The notes: a model not told the origin generated them from the sequence alone. Counted from the first letter of the stretch, positions 25,690-37,665 are shown. The stretch is 64,000 nucleotides of DNA from Sepiola atlantica (GCA_963556195.1 OY744519.1:34683801-34747800); one strand, 5' to 3'. Numbers and translations are program-made.

Positions 25690-28050
25690 TTTATAATAAT
25701 CTAGGCGATATCATATCCAGTTTAGTGTTTGAGATATGTAGAGGCGAAGGGTGTAAAACGTGTCAATTTTTAAATATTCTTAAAGTTTAATTTCTACAAG
25801 TTTTATACACAATCTTTCTCTTGTGTTTTCGCTAAATGTTACTAGCATTGAATTCAATGACATTTTAGTTCAATAATACCATTAAATAAATTGTTATTAT
25901 CGATTATGCTTCGGAAGGATTTCACTCCCGACATTTTTATTTACTTTTCATTAAATTATTTATTTAGTATCAGTTTGTCTCTGTCCGTGGATATTTGTTA
26001 TTTTTTGGGTGACCAATTCAATGATCCAATTTCAGATTTTAACGAAGAAGTACTTAAGCGCCATAAGAAATCCTTCTGGTCTTTAGTCTTCGGACTAAAA
26101 GTGACCTTTGAGTAAATCAATCAGAGTGGTCCTGCTCGGTCTAAGGTGGCCATTCTCTTGAGCATTACCTCCTCCACCTCTTTCAGGATGGGAGATTAGT
26201 TTATTGCCAGGGATTTATCAAGGATATTAACCTTCCAGGGTATCCCTCACCTCGAATGAGCTGGATTTTGTTCAGGTTAAAGAAATAAACTTGTGTCACC
26301 TTCAAACTTCTTCATGAAAAGAAGGGTAAATATCACAGACACATACACACATACACACAGATATATTATATGTATGTAGGTTGTGAGGCTTACATCGACT
26401 ATTGAACTCAATAACAGATTGGCTATGAGGAGGTCTTACAGTCCGAACCCTCGACTTTTCTATGTAAGCTAAATACCCCACAAATATATATACCAGCTAG
26501 ACTTATGATTACTTTAGTATCGAGAACTACTGGATCACATATATACCACATGTCTGAACTAATCAAAACTATATATTCTTTTATGTCTAAACGTAAACTT
26601 TTACTAGAGACCGACATACACGTGAAAGCACAGAAGTGTTATCAAATGACATTTGAAATCAGCGTTATAAAAAGGTGAATATATCTATTTTTTCATAAAG
26701 AGTCATATTTAATCAATTTTTATAAGTAAATACATTTTTTGATAAAGAACGAATGATTGTCCGAAATATTAAAATTAAAATTGTAGTAAAACAAACATTT
26801 TACATGCTTTTATGTTTCCTATACGGCTAAATCCTGCCGCGGAACACATTATATATATTCTTTTATTCAGAACTAGCAGGAAGATCCGACGTTTTCCGGA
26901 ATTGAATGAGTATCACTATAATGTACCTTTTCACTATAGTCATGACACCATATTACTTTTATTGTTTTTACTGCCTCTTTCTACCGTGTCGCCTACTATA
27001 TATATTCAGAAGAAGTTAAAATGGTAGAAAACTTATACAAATGGTTTAAATTTCATTAAAATCGTATTTGAACTTTGAGGGGTGTTCTGCAGACGATCTT
27101 ATGCAAGAAACACTGCGAGTCAATTATAGGAACAGGAATACATATAAGTCTTTTTAAATAAACGTTATTATTATTATAATGATATTATTTGCTGGTTTCT
27201 CAATTTATTTTATATTATCTACTTGAAATATATAAACGAAAGTAATGAAACGATATGAAAAAGAAAACAAACTAATCGATAATAAGAAAAGAAGACAAAG
27301 CTAATCGATTATAAGATCGACATGTTCCCCAAGCCTATGCAATCTGAGAAATGCTTGTGATAATCATCAGAAAGGGCCTTGCAACTACGCGTTGAAACGT
27401 TAGCTCATTCTAATATTTGTTTTTGAATTTTCTTATCATTTTGTTTTTGTTAGTGATGGGGCGTCCTGCCAGATGCCAGACATTCATCTGCTATTTCAGA
27501 GACTCAAACCGAGAAGTCTTTTTAAGATTCTAACCATCTCTTTAAGTGCATTTATTTAAGTCTCTCTTCCACTTGGTTCATCGGGTATATTTCTCAGATA
27601 ATTTAAAAAAATTATTCTTCTTAAGCCCGGTACCATTACTGGAATGATAGAGATCTTCCTAAGATTCCAGTTTTTTTTCATGTCGTACACAATACCTTAG
27701 CATTTAGTTATATTCTCCCTCTTAGCTCTGTTTAAACCAGAATCATTAGAGATACTAACTTCACTAGGGTTACTACTTTCTCTATCCTGTTCCATATCAA
27801 TGTCAAATTAAACAGCTCTGCTTAGTCCATCTAGCTAGCTGTATTGCCAAACATATTAAATTGTTTCAAGTGCAGAATTGCTGAAGCACGAAACCAACTT
27901 TCTGCATCAGTCGTTGACCACTGAAGTACTGCATCCTTTAAAACATTCATGCTTCTCGAAATTCGACAAAACTACACCTGATGCACCCCCTTCATAGACA
28001 TGCACTTGTGCATATCGCGACCCGTACATTGTTCGTTTCCTTGACAATTG
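25690..28050. other. no gene recognised
   Basis: AT-rich sequence with short frames only (74, 64 and 71 codons) and no recognisable domain. At 27955-27985 'cgaaattcgacaaaactaca' resembles a very decayed family C fragment. 26120-26330 is slightly richer in GC but uninformative. Confidence 0.35.
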
Positions 28051-28059
28051 TACATTATA

Positions 28060-28865
28060 TTATGTATTATATACCCACTTTTGATGAGTTGTAGTCCACC
28101 TGAGCACAATACACATTACTCTAATTATTATAAGTAATCTGAACTACTTTAATATTTCTCGGGCACTTCAACTGAAATTTCAATTCCAATTATCAATTAG
28201 GTTTCGATTTGGAGATTGGGTGAGCCACCGTAGGAACTTCACAATGTTCAGAGTGAGCAATTCCCGACTGACTTCAGAAGTATATTTAGGAATATTATCG
28301 TGTTGGAAGTACGATTCATCTTAGAGCTGAAACGGTCGGAGAAAGGCTAATACATATTGAAATATATCGATCTGTTTATAGTACATTTTATCACGTGGAT
28401 TGATTTAGTATGATCATGGGAAAAACATTAACATACTATTATATTATAACTATCGAGGTTTACGCGAGGGATGGTGTTCTTCGGATTATAGCTGCATCTG
28501 TCTTTTATTCACACAAAACCAGCTGAATTCTTTCTAGATAATTCGATTTTTGTTTGATCTAACCAAATTACAGTATCCCCAAACTCTCATATCTTACCTA
28601 AATACGTTCGGATGGAATTCAATCTAGTTACTTCATGTAATTACTTTAGTAAAGGTGTCCTCCTCTGAGAGCGAGATATACGTAGAAATGAACATCCGTG
28701 TTATCATTAATAATAAAGACTGCTGCCAGAGAGTCCTGATCGACCTAGGCAAGATAATATTGGTGATTTTCCTTATGTGATGAATTGCACACTCATTTAC
28801 TTGACGGTGGAAAGTTGAATCGCAAGGTTTGCAGCGATTTGGGGTTACTTAAGTCCACCTTCAGA
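28060..28865 (-). pseudogene. Tc1-like transposase remnant
   Basis: A decayed DDE transposase that can be followed over most of the catalytic domain on the minus strand with several frameshifts and stops. In order: a 'GLSG...ISRSQRRTPLLK' linker (about 28720-28660), then EFGDTVIWLDQTKIELSRKN (about 28590-28530), parallel to the first-aspartate block 'FW..VIWSDE.KIELF'. Next come YNPKNTIPRV and a degraded 'CFS...G' block (about 28490-28400), INRSIYFNMY (about 28370), then VKFLRWLTQSPNRNLIDNWN (about 28240-28180), the 'WPSQSPDLNPIENLW' block that precedes the last catalytic residue. Function is lost. Terminal inverted repeats were not located. Confidence 0.8.
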
Positions 28866-30085
28866 TTGACCTAAATATGCCCCTTCTTAAACCCTAACAA
28901 TTCTAATTATTCTATGGTTGGTGTAATACTTAGATCATTGATATGAGGGTATGTTCGATGATGCTAGAGATGGTAGATATGATAGATAAATTCGTATCTT
29001 AAACACAAATGTGAATTAGTATAAAATATTGATGGTTGAAACTTTTACTGCTGCTTTTTTAGGCTCCGAGTGCTAGCTGTCGATGGAAGGAGAAAGAAGA
29101 CCGTTAGTCACGGAGACAATAAAGTATGACTTTACACATATATAGATTATTTTGGTACTTCTTGTAATAACACTCCCCAGTAAATAGATTAAATAAAAAG
29201 CCATTTTTTTAAAAATACGTACGTGTTATGTTGAAACCAAAACAAAACGCTTACCAAATATTTCGGAAAACAATTCAGTAGTTTTTAAAAATTATTTTAG
29301 AAATTCAATTTTTTTTTTTCGAATGATTATTTGAATTAAGAGATGCCATTTTATTACTTAGATTATATATAAACATCAAGAAGAAGCACGCCACCTAGCG
29401 AAATAAAAGAGTACCGATTGCGATTACTGGCCTCTTATTTTTAACAAAATGGCGTCTCTCAACTAAAATGTTCAAGCGAATTAAAAAATTGAATTTCGTA
29501 AATAATAAAATAAACTATTAGATTGTTTTCCGTAAATTTTAGTTATCGGTAGTTTTTTATCATCACACGTAAGTACTTCCCAACATTTTCCAATAAATTG
29601 ATTTTAGGAGCGTATTTACCGAGAAGTGTTATGTAAAAAAGCACCATTATTTTTGTGGAATGTCTACTTACTTCTGTTATGTCTGTGTAAGTATAATCAT
29701 GCAATAACTAAGCCATCTTGAATCTGCTTGCTAGCCGTCATAGAGGTTTCTATGATTCTTTACTACTATTCGGCTCGTATCTGTAGGGTAAATTTTACAA
29801 AGCGCATTTGTCCAAGGCAGGGTGTGAATAATTACAGTCTTCTTCCATTTAAAACTCAAAGAGCTAAAAGAGGCATCTAACTTCCGCGAAATGTATTTGT
29901 AGCGCAAACCCTCATTAGGCAGTATAATAATTTCCGACCTCATTTAAAAAGAGAGTTCGTTCCACTTTCCTATGATGATAATCTGCACACATTGATAAGA
30001 ATTGGTCACGACTTTCACGGAATTTTGGCAGGTTATTACTTTTGAGACTTTCTTTGCAGTTTAAAACGTACTCTTATGAATGTAC
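28866..30085. other. no feature recognised
   Basis: AT-rich sequence with no reading frame above 70 codons. Around 29340-29470 'attaagagatgccattttat' and 'aaaatggcgtctctcaacta' form a loose inverted pair. Confidence 0.35.
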
Positions 30086-30089
30086 ACTT

Positions 30090-30315
30090 TTTTTCCCATT
30101 TGACTTTTCAAATATTCGAGAAAAATGTTTCTTGTATAGGATTTACTACGAAAGTACTTAACCGATCATTATGAATTTCAAACACAACTTCCGGTCGCAA
30201 GGGAAAATAATGTGGGCTATATTTAGTTTAATTTAGTTTCATGCAAAGCGGGCAAAATTAAAGTGGGAACCCTTCGTGAAAATTCAGATACCTCCGATTT
30301 CTGTGAAATTTTTAC
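30090..30315 (-). repeat. dispersed repeat family E (partial, inverted)
   Basis: 'gtgggctatatttagtttaa' (30211) and 'tacctccgatttctgtgaaa' (30290) are the complements of blocks at 46990-47110 and 32590-32690. Related copies are at 32275-32790, 46690-47240 and 55700-56510. Confidence 0.7.
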
Positions 30316-30339
30316 AATAGTTATTCGACATTGACTAAT

Positions 30340-30353
30340 ATATATATACATAC

Positions 30354-30432
<79 letters not shown>
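30340..30432. repeat. (TA)n microsatellite
   Basis: ta run with a few ca substitutions. Frames of alternating Y and I are by-products. Confidence 0.95.
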
Positions 30433-30434
<2 letters not shown>

Positions 30435-30499
30435 GAATAGTAGAAACAATGTGTCAGACAAAAAGCAAAATAAAAATGGATTTGATGATGAGCGAATCC

Positions 30500-30720
30500 A
30501 CAAACTAACAAAAATATAAACTAAAAGACATATAAAAGCTTTACCAAGATATTTCAGTTGCTAGAAAGCAACCATCCTCGGTTGGAAGTAAGAACTTTTA
30601 AAGCTTTAAATCTTTTACTTCATTTAAAATTCTTACTTCCAACCGATGATGGTTGATTTCTAGCAGCTGAAATATTTTGGTAGACCTTATGTGTTTGAGT
30701 TTATGTTTTTGTTAGTTTGT
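30500..30720. repeat. inverted repeat, ~95-bp arms, between two TA tracts
   Basis: 'acaaactaacaaaaatataa' (30500) and 'cttccaaccgatgatggttg' (30635) mark complementary arms. The left arm contains 'caaccatcctcggttggaag' and the right arm its near complement. The ~25-bp centre includes 'gctttaaatcttttac'. A foldback or MITE-like unit with no coding content. Confidence 0.75.
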
Positions 30721-30722
30721 TG

Positions 30723-30725
<3 letters not shown>

Positions 30726-30808
<83 letters not shown>
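30726..30808. repeat. (TA)n microsatellite at a Penelope-like element end
   Basis: Pure ta run directly before the 3' end of the minus-strand Penelope-like element. Confidence 0.95.
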
Positions 30809-30810
<2 letters not shown>

Positions 30811-32122
30811 TCATTTATGCAAACATTGTTAAAAATGACATAATTCGTCTGTTTAATTATGTCATTTTTATTTTTTCAATTTTTCTGATGGTCTTTCTTG
30901 TATTAAAAAAAATCTTTCATAGATTTCACGGACGTTTTCAATTCTTCGTCGAATCAGCATCAGGTGGCAAAAGAAAATTAATAAATAAGCTGGAGAAAAA
31001 AATGTAATTTAAAAAAAGACGGCGGAGAAACGCGCAGAGAACGTTTTTCGCATTGTTCCAGGAAAGTCGTTGACGATTTAAATTCAGCGACGCTAAAGTG
31101 GCATCACAGAATAAAATCGCATTACGTTAAGCATTTTAAAATGTTGTCACTAGTTTCATACGTGATGTTATTAATTTTAGATAGTTGTGTTTTTATGTAG
31201 ATACCTTCCAGTATTTTTAGTTTAAAATTGTTTTTATTTCGGAATGTATTATTTTAGTGTTATTAACTAGAATTTGTCTTAAATCAGAGGGAGGACAGTC
31301 ATGTTTTTGTAGATGTTGGTAAATTGAGCTAGAGTTTATAAGATGCATGGTGAGGCGGCTGGATAGGGTAGTGCTTTTAAAACCAATGTAGCTATTAACT
31401 TGATTATTATTATGGGAGTTACATTCTCCAAAGGGAATTTTAGCTAATAAATAACATTGGTTTTTTCTAGTGGATGTTGGGTTGGTGAAGAGTTTTTTTT
31501 ACTACAATATTTTGAATTTTAGATTTCTCATAGTAAATAATGAGTCTAATTTGATTATTATTGTCAATTGGGAATATGTGTCTGTGTATAATATTTTTCA
31601 TGCCTTTTTCTTCTAATCTGGAGCTTGTATTTGATTACAATAGTATATGTTAATATAGTTTGAGTTGTAATTTTGAATATTATTATTATTTGTACTGGTG
31701 TTTTTTAAGTTTCGAATCATTAATTTTATTTGTTTATCAACGATATAATTAGGGAATTCGTTGTTTTATAAGTACTTGTTTTATATTTTTTAATTCAATA
31801 AATAGTATTTTCTTAGATGAGGAGATTAATTTGGTTTTAAAACTATTTTTAGCGATAGACACACTCGTTCTTGAAATTTAAAAGACTAGAATTTAAGCTG
31901 GTTCGTTTTTCATAGGTGGAAGTGTTAAACGATTTATTAGAGGCGTCAATAAGAACATCTAAGAATAAGATTTTATGATTTGCGTTCAATTCTATGGTGA
32001 ATTAATTTGATTCGACAAAGAATCGAAAACGTTCGTGGAACCTATGGGCCATTTAGAAAAAATGAAAAATAATTAACAAAGGTATAATTAAACAGACGAA
32101 TTCTGTTATGTTTAACAATGTT

Positions 32123-32127
<5 letters not shown>
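30811..32127 (-). mobile_element. Penelope-like element with inverted terminal sequences
   Basis: Element bounded by (TA)n at both ends. The right terminus (about 31995-32127) is an inverted, diverged copy of the left one (30811-30965). Both contain 'gcaaacattgtta', 'attcgtctgtttaatta' and a 'ttttc(a/g)attctt(c/t)gtcgaatc' block. The coding part is read on the minus strand. Partial inverted terminal copies are a known feature of Penelope-like elements. The homologous 3' portion of another copy lies at 40808-41390 (+). Confidence 0.75.
31100..31990 (-). pseudogene. Penelope-like ORF remnant: RT C-terminus and GIY-YIG endonuclease
   Basis: Minus strand, several stops. Near 31980-31880 it reads FLDVLIDASNKSFNTSTYEK, then a CLLNFK-like stretch, the post-RT region of Penelope-like proteins. 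Near 31450-31250 it reads SYIGFKSTTLSSRLTMHLIN, then SSIYQHLQKHDCPPSDLRQI and LVNNTKIIHSE. In another frame the end is LKILEGIYIKTQLSKIN. This is the order of the Penelope-type GIY-YIG nuclease: an 'YIGxTxTTLSxRLxMHL' block with its arginine, the 'SSIxxHLxxHxCP' block, and the closing 'LxILExLxIKxxxPxIN' block holding the metal-binding glutamate. The nuclease would nick target DNA to prime reverse transcription. This copy is dead. Confidence 0.82.

Positions 32128-32197
<70 letters not shown>
32127..32197. repeat. (TA)n microsatellite at a Penelope-like element end
   Basis: Pure ta run directly beyond the right terminus of the element. Confidence 0.95.
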
Positions 32198-32200
<3 letters not shown>

Positions 32201-32274
32201 AAAGAATACTTGCTCCAGCGCGGATAAAATCAATTTCCCGAACAAAACAGATTTGCCCTAATGTTATCGCTCCC

Positions 32275-32790
32275 TAAAAAGATTAAAATCAAGATATAAT
32301 AATCCTAAACATTATGTCTAGAATCCTTATTCCAATTTTAATAAAAATCCATGACATGATTTTGATCCTAGTAAAAGTTTAACATTTAAGGCTTAAGAGT
32401 CATAAGAAGAAATGTAATTTTTTCTTAAGTGGCACCTAATGACTTGATAAAACTTAATGCAAATCTGAAATATTTGAGTTTTCAAATGGGAAACTGTACG
32501 CACATTATGTTCCCTAAAATTCTTTTAAAACACTCAAAATAAAATAAAGTTTGAAGAACATTTATTATTTGATGTCTAATACTTATTCTTTAAATTTCAC
32601 AAAATGGAAATTATGTAATTTTTCACGAGGAGCTTGTATCCTATATTTGCCACTTTTGCAGAAAAAATGAACTAAATATAGCCCACATTACCAACACCTA
32701 CGACTAGCATCTGTGTTCCAAAAATTATGAAGATCGGTTAATTACTTTAGAAGTGCACTCTATAGATATAGATATATAAATATATACACA
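32275..32790 (+). repeat. dispersed repeat family E
   Basis: Aligns by eye over most of its length with 46690-47240. Shared blocks are 'atctgaaatatttgagtttt' (32464), 'actaaatatagcccacatta' (32670) and 'gaagatcggttaattacttt' (32730). No coding capacity. Class unknown. Confidence 0.75.
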
Positions 32791-32991
32791 TACTTAACTC
32801 AATATATATATATTTTATGAGTGAAAAAGAAATATGTATAAATTGAATAAATGTTGGATGCATTTTCATTTTTCAATCTAGACGTGGGATTTTTATACAC
32901 TCATGAATCCTCTTCATGAATATTAGTGATATTAAGAGCTGTAGTTGCACAACGTAAACTTATGTGTTAAATTAAGGAAATATATAATAAT

Positions 32992-32993
<2 letters not shown>

Positions 32994-33037
<44 letters not shown>
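32994..33037. repeat. (TA)n microsatellite
   Basis: ta run preceded by (ATA)n-like 'ataataataata'. Confidence 0.95.
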
Positions 33038-33041
<4 letters not shown>

Positions 33042-33230
33042 CGGTTGAAAGATACCTTGGGATTTAGTTTGTTAATTTTAGTCGATCTTTTTATTCTTTT
33101 AAAAAGTTTTTAATCGAATGTCTTCCGACAATTAAATACTACAAATTTCCTATCTTTTTTTCTTGTCCTCAACTCGCTATGACTCCGTTCATCCTATTTA
33201 AAACCTTGATAAAATTCTGTACAACACAAA

Positions 33231-33232
<2 letters not shown>

Positions 33233-33262
<30 letters not shown>
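33233..33262. repeat. (TA)n microsatellite
   Basis: Short ta run. Confidence 0.95.
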
Positions 33263-33267
<5 letters not shown>

Positions 33268-33780
33268 TGTCATGTATAAGTGCCATATATGGCCATATTC
33301 CCCAGAGTTTAAGGATCTAAAGCAAGTTCGTGTAGTGCATCGAAACTAGAATTGAGAAAAATGGACGCATAGGTTACCAAAGGTTGGCGACTTGTATGCT
33401 ATATATTTTCAGGAAGCCTTTGTTAATTCTTCCCTTGATATAATCTAATAAAACCAGTTGATATTTTTAAATGTAAATCAGTACATCTTTTATAGACCGA
33501 ATTCATGTATTCTGGTGCGTTGAATAGAGTTGGCGTTTACCGTGTGATGTCAGAACAACTGATTTCGTACTGTTGACTGAAGCGTTGAAAATAAGTTGGC
33601 CAATATAATTTGATTAATTGGCTTGCTTTCATTACACAATACTTTGGGGTCATTTAATGCTGAATTCGGTCATTTTAGTGAAAGTTTTTATTATTTTCTC
33701 AAGTAATTACAAATTCTTTTGTTTTATAGGCATATATTTTGCAAATAAATAGTCTACATACTCGAGTCTACACGGTTCAT
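33263..33780. other. no feature recognised
   Basis: AT-rich sequence without a readable domain or RNA. Confidence 0.35.
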
Positions 33781-33864
33781 ACGAGACATTGAACGGATGA
33801 TAGCTACTTGTAGAAACGAGCTTCGACAGCGCATCTCCATAGCTATCATCCGAGGCAATGTCGT
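33781..33864. repeat. hairpin with ~25-bp arms
   Basis: 'cgagacattgaacggatgat' continuing 'agcta' (33781) pairs with 'tagctatcatccgaggcaat' continuing 'gtcgtg' (33841). The loop is ~33 nt. Confidence 0.75.
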
Positions 33865-33948
33865 GTCCATTATGACATCATCCCACAATATTTATGTCTC
33901 GATAAATAAAGCAAAAAAAAAAAAATTGCCAGTAAATAAGACTTCAGC

Positions 33949-35945
33949 AGAAAGAAAGAGAGAGAAAGAACTACAGAAAGCGGAAAGGACCTCACCCCTC
34001 TTCTGGTTTTAACGTCACTTCTTACGTCTCGTCCATAACAGCCGTTATGACAAACAGAATTATCACAATCGTTGGGTGGGTGCGGGGAAGAAGGGACGAC
34101 TGCCGCATTATACAGCACGTGCTCAAAAAAGTCTCGTCACAAGCACAACACCATATATACAATAAGTGTCGCCAAATATACTTTTATTTATTAAAATAAA
34201 CATATTAGTTATCTCTAAAAATATTATACAAAGGATATATTCTAATCCATAGATGGGACATTGACATGTCATATTACTAATTATAAGAGTGGACCTGTAA
34301 GTAATGGCAACTCAGGAGTTAGGTCATACCCCAAAACTCCTATAATACGCCTCATCATAATTTTCATGTCATATCGAGGAAATATTGTATTGAATCCATT
34401 GATCGAACCTTGAAACTCTGCATGAATGTGAACAAGTGAATAATAGAAACAAGTGGTGACCACACACCCTTCAAAGCTGATTTTTAGGCCCTATCACCGA
34501 ATCTACTTCATGGACCTTGTCGGGTAGACAGAGTGTGGATAGTTGATAGGGTTAGTGTAAAAAGATTACACCAGAGTAACTGAAAAAAAAACAGGATAGT
34601 AAATAAGAGTTATGGACTAGATTAATGCATGATGTGGCTAGGATGTGTAGGTCGACGGTGCGTTTGGTATGCGACTGTGATTGTTGTGATACTTTCAAGT
34701 TTGAGGTTAAAATTGAAAGTGTAAATATTATATTGTTTTTATTTTGAGGTGTGTATTAAAAACAATTACAGAATAACGTCAACAATCGAGAGTATCTTGA
34801 AACACCACAGCAAGTTATACGATCATCTAGGGCTAGGATGTTGTAAAGCAGAAATGTAAGAAGGGAATGTCGATATTCTACTACGCATGAAGTGTTGTGG
34901 GTCTTCATTTAAGTTGCAACTATTTCGCGTTTGGGCGTCAAGAAAAGAAAAGAGATTGCATTACATTAGGATGCAATGTAAGGAGAGAAAAATAAATGTT
35001 CAAACTAAAAGAAAGTTAAGAAAAAGACTGGGAAAGTTGAATTTAATTGGGAAGGTGTAGCAGCGGTACACCTAGGCGACAGCCGCCATTACGATTTTGA
35101 ATCTGTGCGTAATTCATAAGCTCGGCGCTGATTGGTGCAAGCATTTAACTTTCGTTTCTGGCTTGCCCAATCAGTGGCCATCTATTATGCGAGCTGAGTA
35201 CACTACCGAAGTTGATAAAAGGGAGCGCCAGGTAGACAGTTTCTCTATCCGGCCAGGATACCCCACAGCGAGCTGACTCATTCCATGACGCTCATACCTA
35301 CCACCAAACTTCTCTCTGACCCTGGAGTTTGACAAGAAGCTTTAAGTATCCAACATCGCTACTTCTACCACCGCACACGTGCACTTAATATAATGCAACA
35401 CACATATACCCACATACACACATGGGTATGGCCTGACTTCAACATCTGTGTACTCTACTTTAAACATTCTCTTTTTCTTTCCATTACCAAATGGACATTA
35501 ATTCTACCATTTATATATGAACCCTTTTATCATCCCTACTAACGGGACATTTATTTAACACCATGTGGACTTTATAACCTTTCCTCTCTGTCCATACTAA
35601 TTGGCGTATTCATTCACTAACACCCTTCTTTTTTATAACCCTTTCATCCATGTTAACGAAGACGACAAATAAAGTCGTTATAAATATTGGAAATGGACTT
35701 CGTCTCATTTCTGTAGGGGATAAAACACATTTCCCAATGATGTCCGATGTTCTTTAATGTTTTGTCTGAGACCAAACTTTATTTGAACACGTGTTCTATA
35801 GTGTGGTCGGTCGGTCCTTTCTTATCTCCATTAACTGTGAGCATCCTGTTCGTCACATTATGCCCGAGGTGTAAGAAGTGACGTCAAAACCAAAAGAGAG
35901 GTGAGGGCGTTTCCGCTTCCTTTCTCTTTCCATTTCTTTTTTTCA
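33949..35945. mobile_element. possible ~2 kb element with ~90-bp terminal inverted repeats
   Basis: The left end contains 'agcggaaaggacctcacccc' and 'ggttttaacgtcacttctta' (33979-34024). The right end contains the inverted, slightly diverged counterpart 'taagaagtgacgtcaaaacc' and 'ggtgagggcgtttccgcttc' (35872-35921). The interior has a 60-codon frame (34281-34463, -) and an LTR-like segment, but no transposase. No target duplication identified. Confidence 0.5.
35058..35740 (+). other. LTR-like, higher-GC segment with promoter and poly(A)-type signals
   Basis: More GC-rich than its surroundings. It has paired 'cgctgattggtgcaag' and 'gcccaatcagtggcc' CCAAT-type boxes in opposite orientation (35128 and 35164), a TATA-like 'gataaaaggg' (35214) and an AATAAA signal (35666). 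This arrangement fits a solo LTR or a promoter of a retroelement. TG...CA ends and a target duplication could not be fixed, so this is a suggestion only. Confidence 0.35.
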
Positions 35946-36623
35946 AGGTCAATATCTAAAAAACCCTTCAATATTCTATACTAACTCATTTATTATTTTT
36001 ATCATAATAAGGACCTCAGTTGAAAAAGAACTACATACTTTTCACATATTATTTTCATTTTAAAAGAAAAACGACGTGAGCTTTATCGTTTCGCCTTTGC
36101 CGACAGAGGGCGTTTGCAATACAAAGTCGGTAATTTAGTTTGAGTAAGTCGGCATTTTTTAAAATCACGAAATTAGTTATTAAAACAGTTTTTAAGTACA
36201 ATTCCGCAGATTCCACAATATATATAAACGACTGTTTTAAATGTAACGATGAGAGATCTGGGTGGAAGGTCACATTTTTACTCTGTAATATTTTACAAGA
36301 AAAGGAAAGTTTGACACCAAATAAGCAACTAGTATAGATCTGAGTATTCCTATAAAACTTTGTGTTCCTATATTTTAAATCTGGTCTTAGAAGCTATTAT
36401 GTGTAGGTTTTAGCATATCTTGTTGTTCAATACTATATTTTAACTTTGTCTATATATAATATATTTATCCACAGGCACGTGTTTTGTCGTCTCTACGACT
36501 CATCACTGTGGCTAAATCTAGCTTAATTCGAAACCGAGAAAAGCGACGGAGGCAGACCTTTTTTCAATTCAGTTGCTCAATGCAAGGTATATTCCGCAAA
36601 AAAACAATTTATTCAATTAATTT

Positions 36624-36669
36624 TTTCCTTAAGCTATTTAAAAGATCGAAATCTTATCATCAGAGGAAA
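36624..36669 (-). ncRNA. hammerhead-ribozyme-like motif (core damaged)
   Basis: The minus strand has TTTCCT directly before CTGATGA and AGGAAA at the far end (stem I, 6 bp). After CTGATGA come AAGAT-TTCG-ATCTT as stem II, offset by one base. The second core block reads TTAA where GAAA is expected, so this copy should be inactive. It is homologous to the better copy at 40377-40427. Confidence 0.4.
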
Positions 36670-37008
36670 TTGCTGGGATAGATAAGTTGGCAAAGGGCAA
36701 GATTTAAAATTTGAAAAAGTAAAATAAAGATTGTGGGGGAAAAACAAGGCAAAAAGCTGTCTGAATGCAAGCAAGTGTCCGATTGCAAAAAAAAATCCAG
36801 TGTCAAAAAGTCCAGCGGAGAAAGTGATTTATAGGTAAGTCATTAGAAGGAACGGGAAGAAAATTTAGAGGTTTCAAAGTTAAACTCCAGAAACCACCGT
36901 CTTCAGGTGCGGCGAAAATAGATACAATCCAGGGTAAAAAGTCCAATAGAGGGTTCGTTCGTGGATGCAACAAGGCTTAGTAATTCGTGAGGTGGGAAAT
37001 ATAAGCCA

Positions 37009-37010
<2 letters not shown>
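36670..37010. other. no feature recognised
   Basis: Purine-rich sequence without a domain, RNA or repeat that I can name. Confidence 0.3.

Positions 37011-37012
<2 letters not shown>

Positions 37013-37080
<68 letters not shown>
37013..37080. repeat. (TA)n microsatellite
   Basis: Pure ta run. Confidence 0.95.
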
Positions 37081-37085
<5 letters not shown>

Positions 37086-37089
37086 TTTC

Positions 37090-37665
37090 AAATTAACCCA
37101 TATACACGTGTGTTTAATGCGAAATCTGCAATCATCAGTATGTGAGGAGACAATTCTTGTCGGTCACACAGTTCGAACCCCGGTGCCTATCACTCATTGT
37201 CTGGAAATGGAAGAGTAAATTAACGTCTTAATGGCAAATTCGGTGGCCATAAACAAGTCGTTGAGAGCACTCTATAGGCGGGTCCTAGAGTGTATCATTA
37301 CGCTGTAAATGACGGTCCGTTATCAACTTACTTAAGTTAAGCGAGAGCTGTGATAATTATTTATAAATAATACTTTTCAAATAACCCAATATATACATGT
37401 TTCATGCCAAACCTGCAATCATAAGTGTGAGGGGACACAATTCTTGTCGGTCACACGATTCGAACCCCGATACGAAAGTCACGTTTAACTTAGTAGTCAG
37501 GGAACGTACCGATGTGCCTACCACGCATCATCTGGAAACGGGAGAGTAGATTAACGTCTTAATGGCAAATTCAGCGGCCATAACATAACTGCGAGATCCT
37601 TCTATAGGCGGGTCCTAGAGTGTTGCATTACGATGTGAATGGCGGTCTGTTATTAACTTACTTAC
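37090..37665 (+). repeat. direct duplication of a ~290-bp SINE-containing unit
   Basis: 37090-37345 and 37385-37665 share 'caattcttgtcggtcacac', 'attaacgtcttaatggcaaa' and 'tataggcgggtcctagagtg'. Copy 1 lacks ~53 bp present in copy 2, between 'cgaacccc' and 'gtgccta', which removes the A-box half of the tRNA-like region. (TA)n tracts bound the pair. Confidence 0.85.
37445..37528 (-). repeat. tRNA-derived SINE head
   Basis: The minus strand reads 'tggtaggcacatcggtacg' (A-box/D-arm-like) and, ~38 bp further, 'ggggttcgaatcg' (B box). Octopus genomes are known to carry tRNA-derived SINEs. The tRNA arms do not close, so this is a SINE and not a tRNA gene. Confidence 0.65.

Noticed and set aside
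27355..27425. Hammerhead-like motif from 'atcatcagaaagg' and 'gttgaaacgttagc'
   Set aside because: The core blocks are in the wrong orientation relative to each other, and no stems form.
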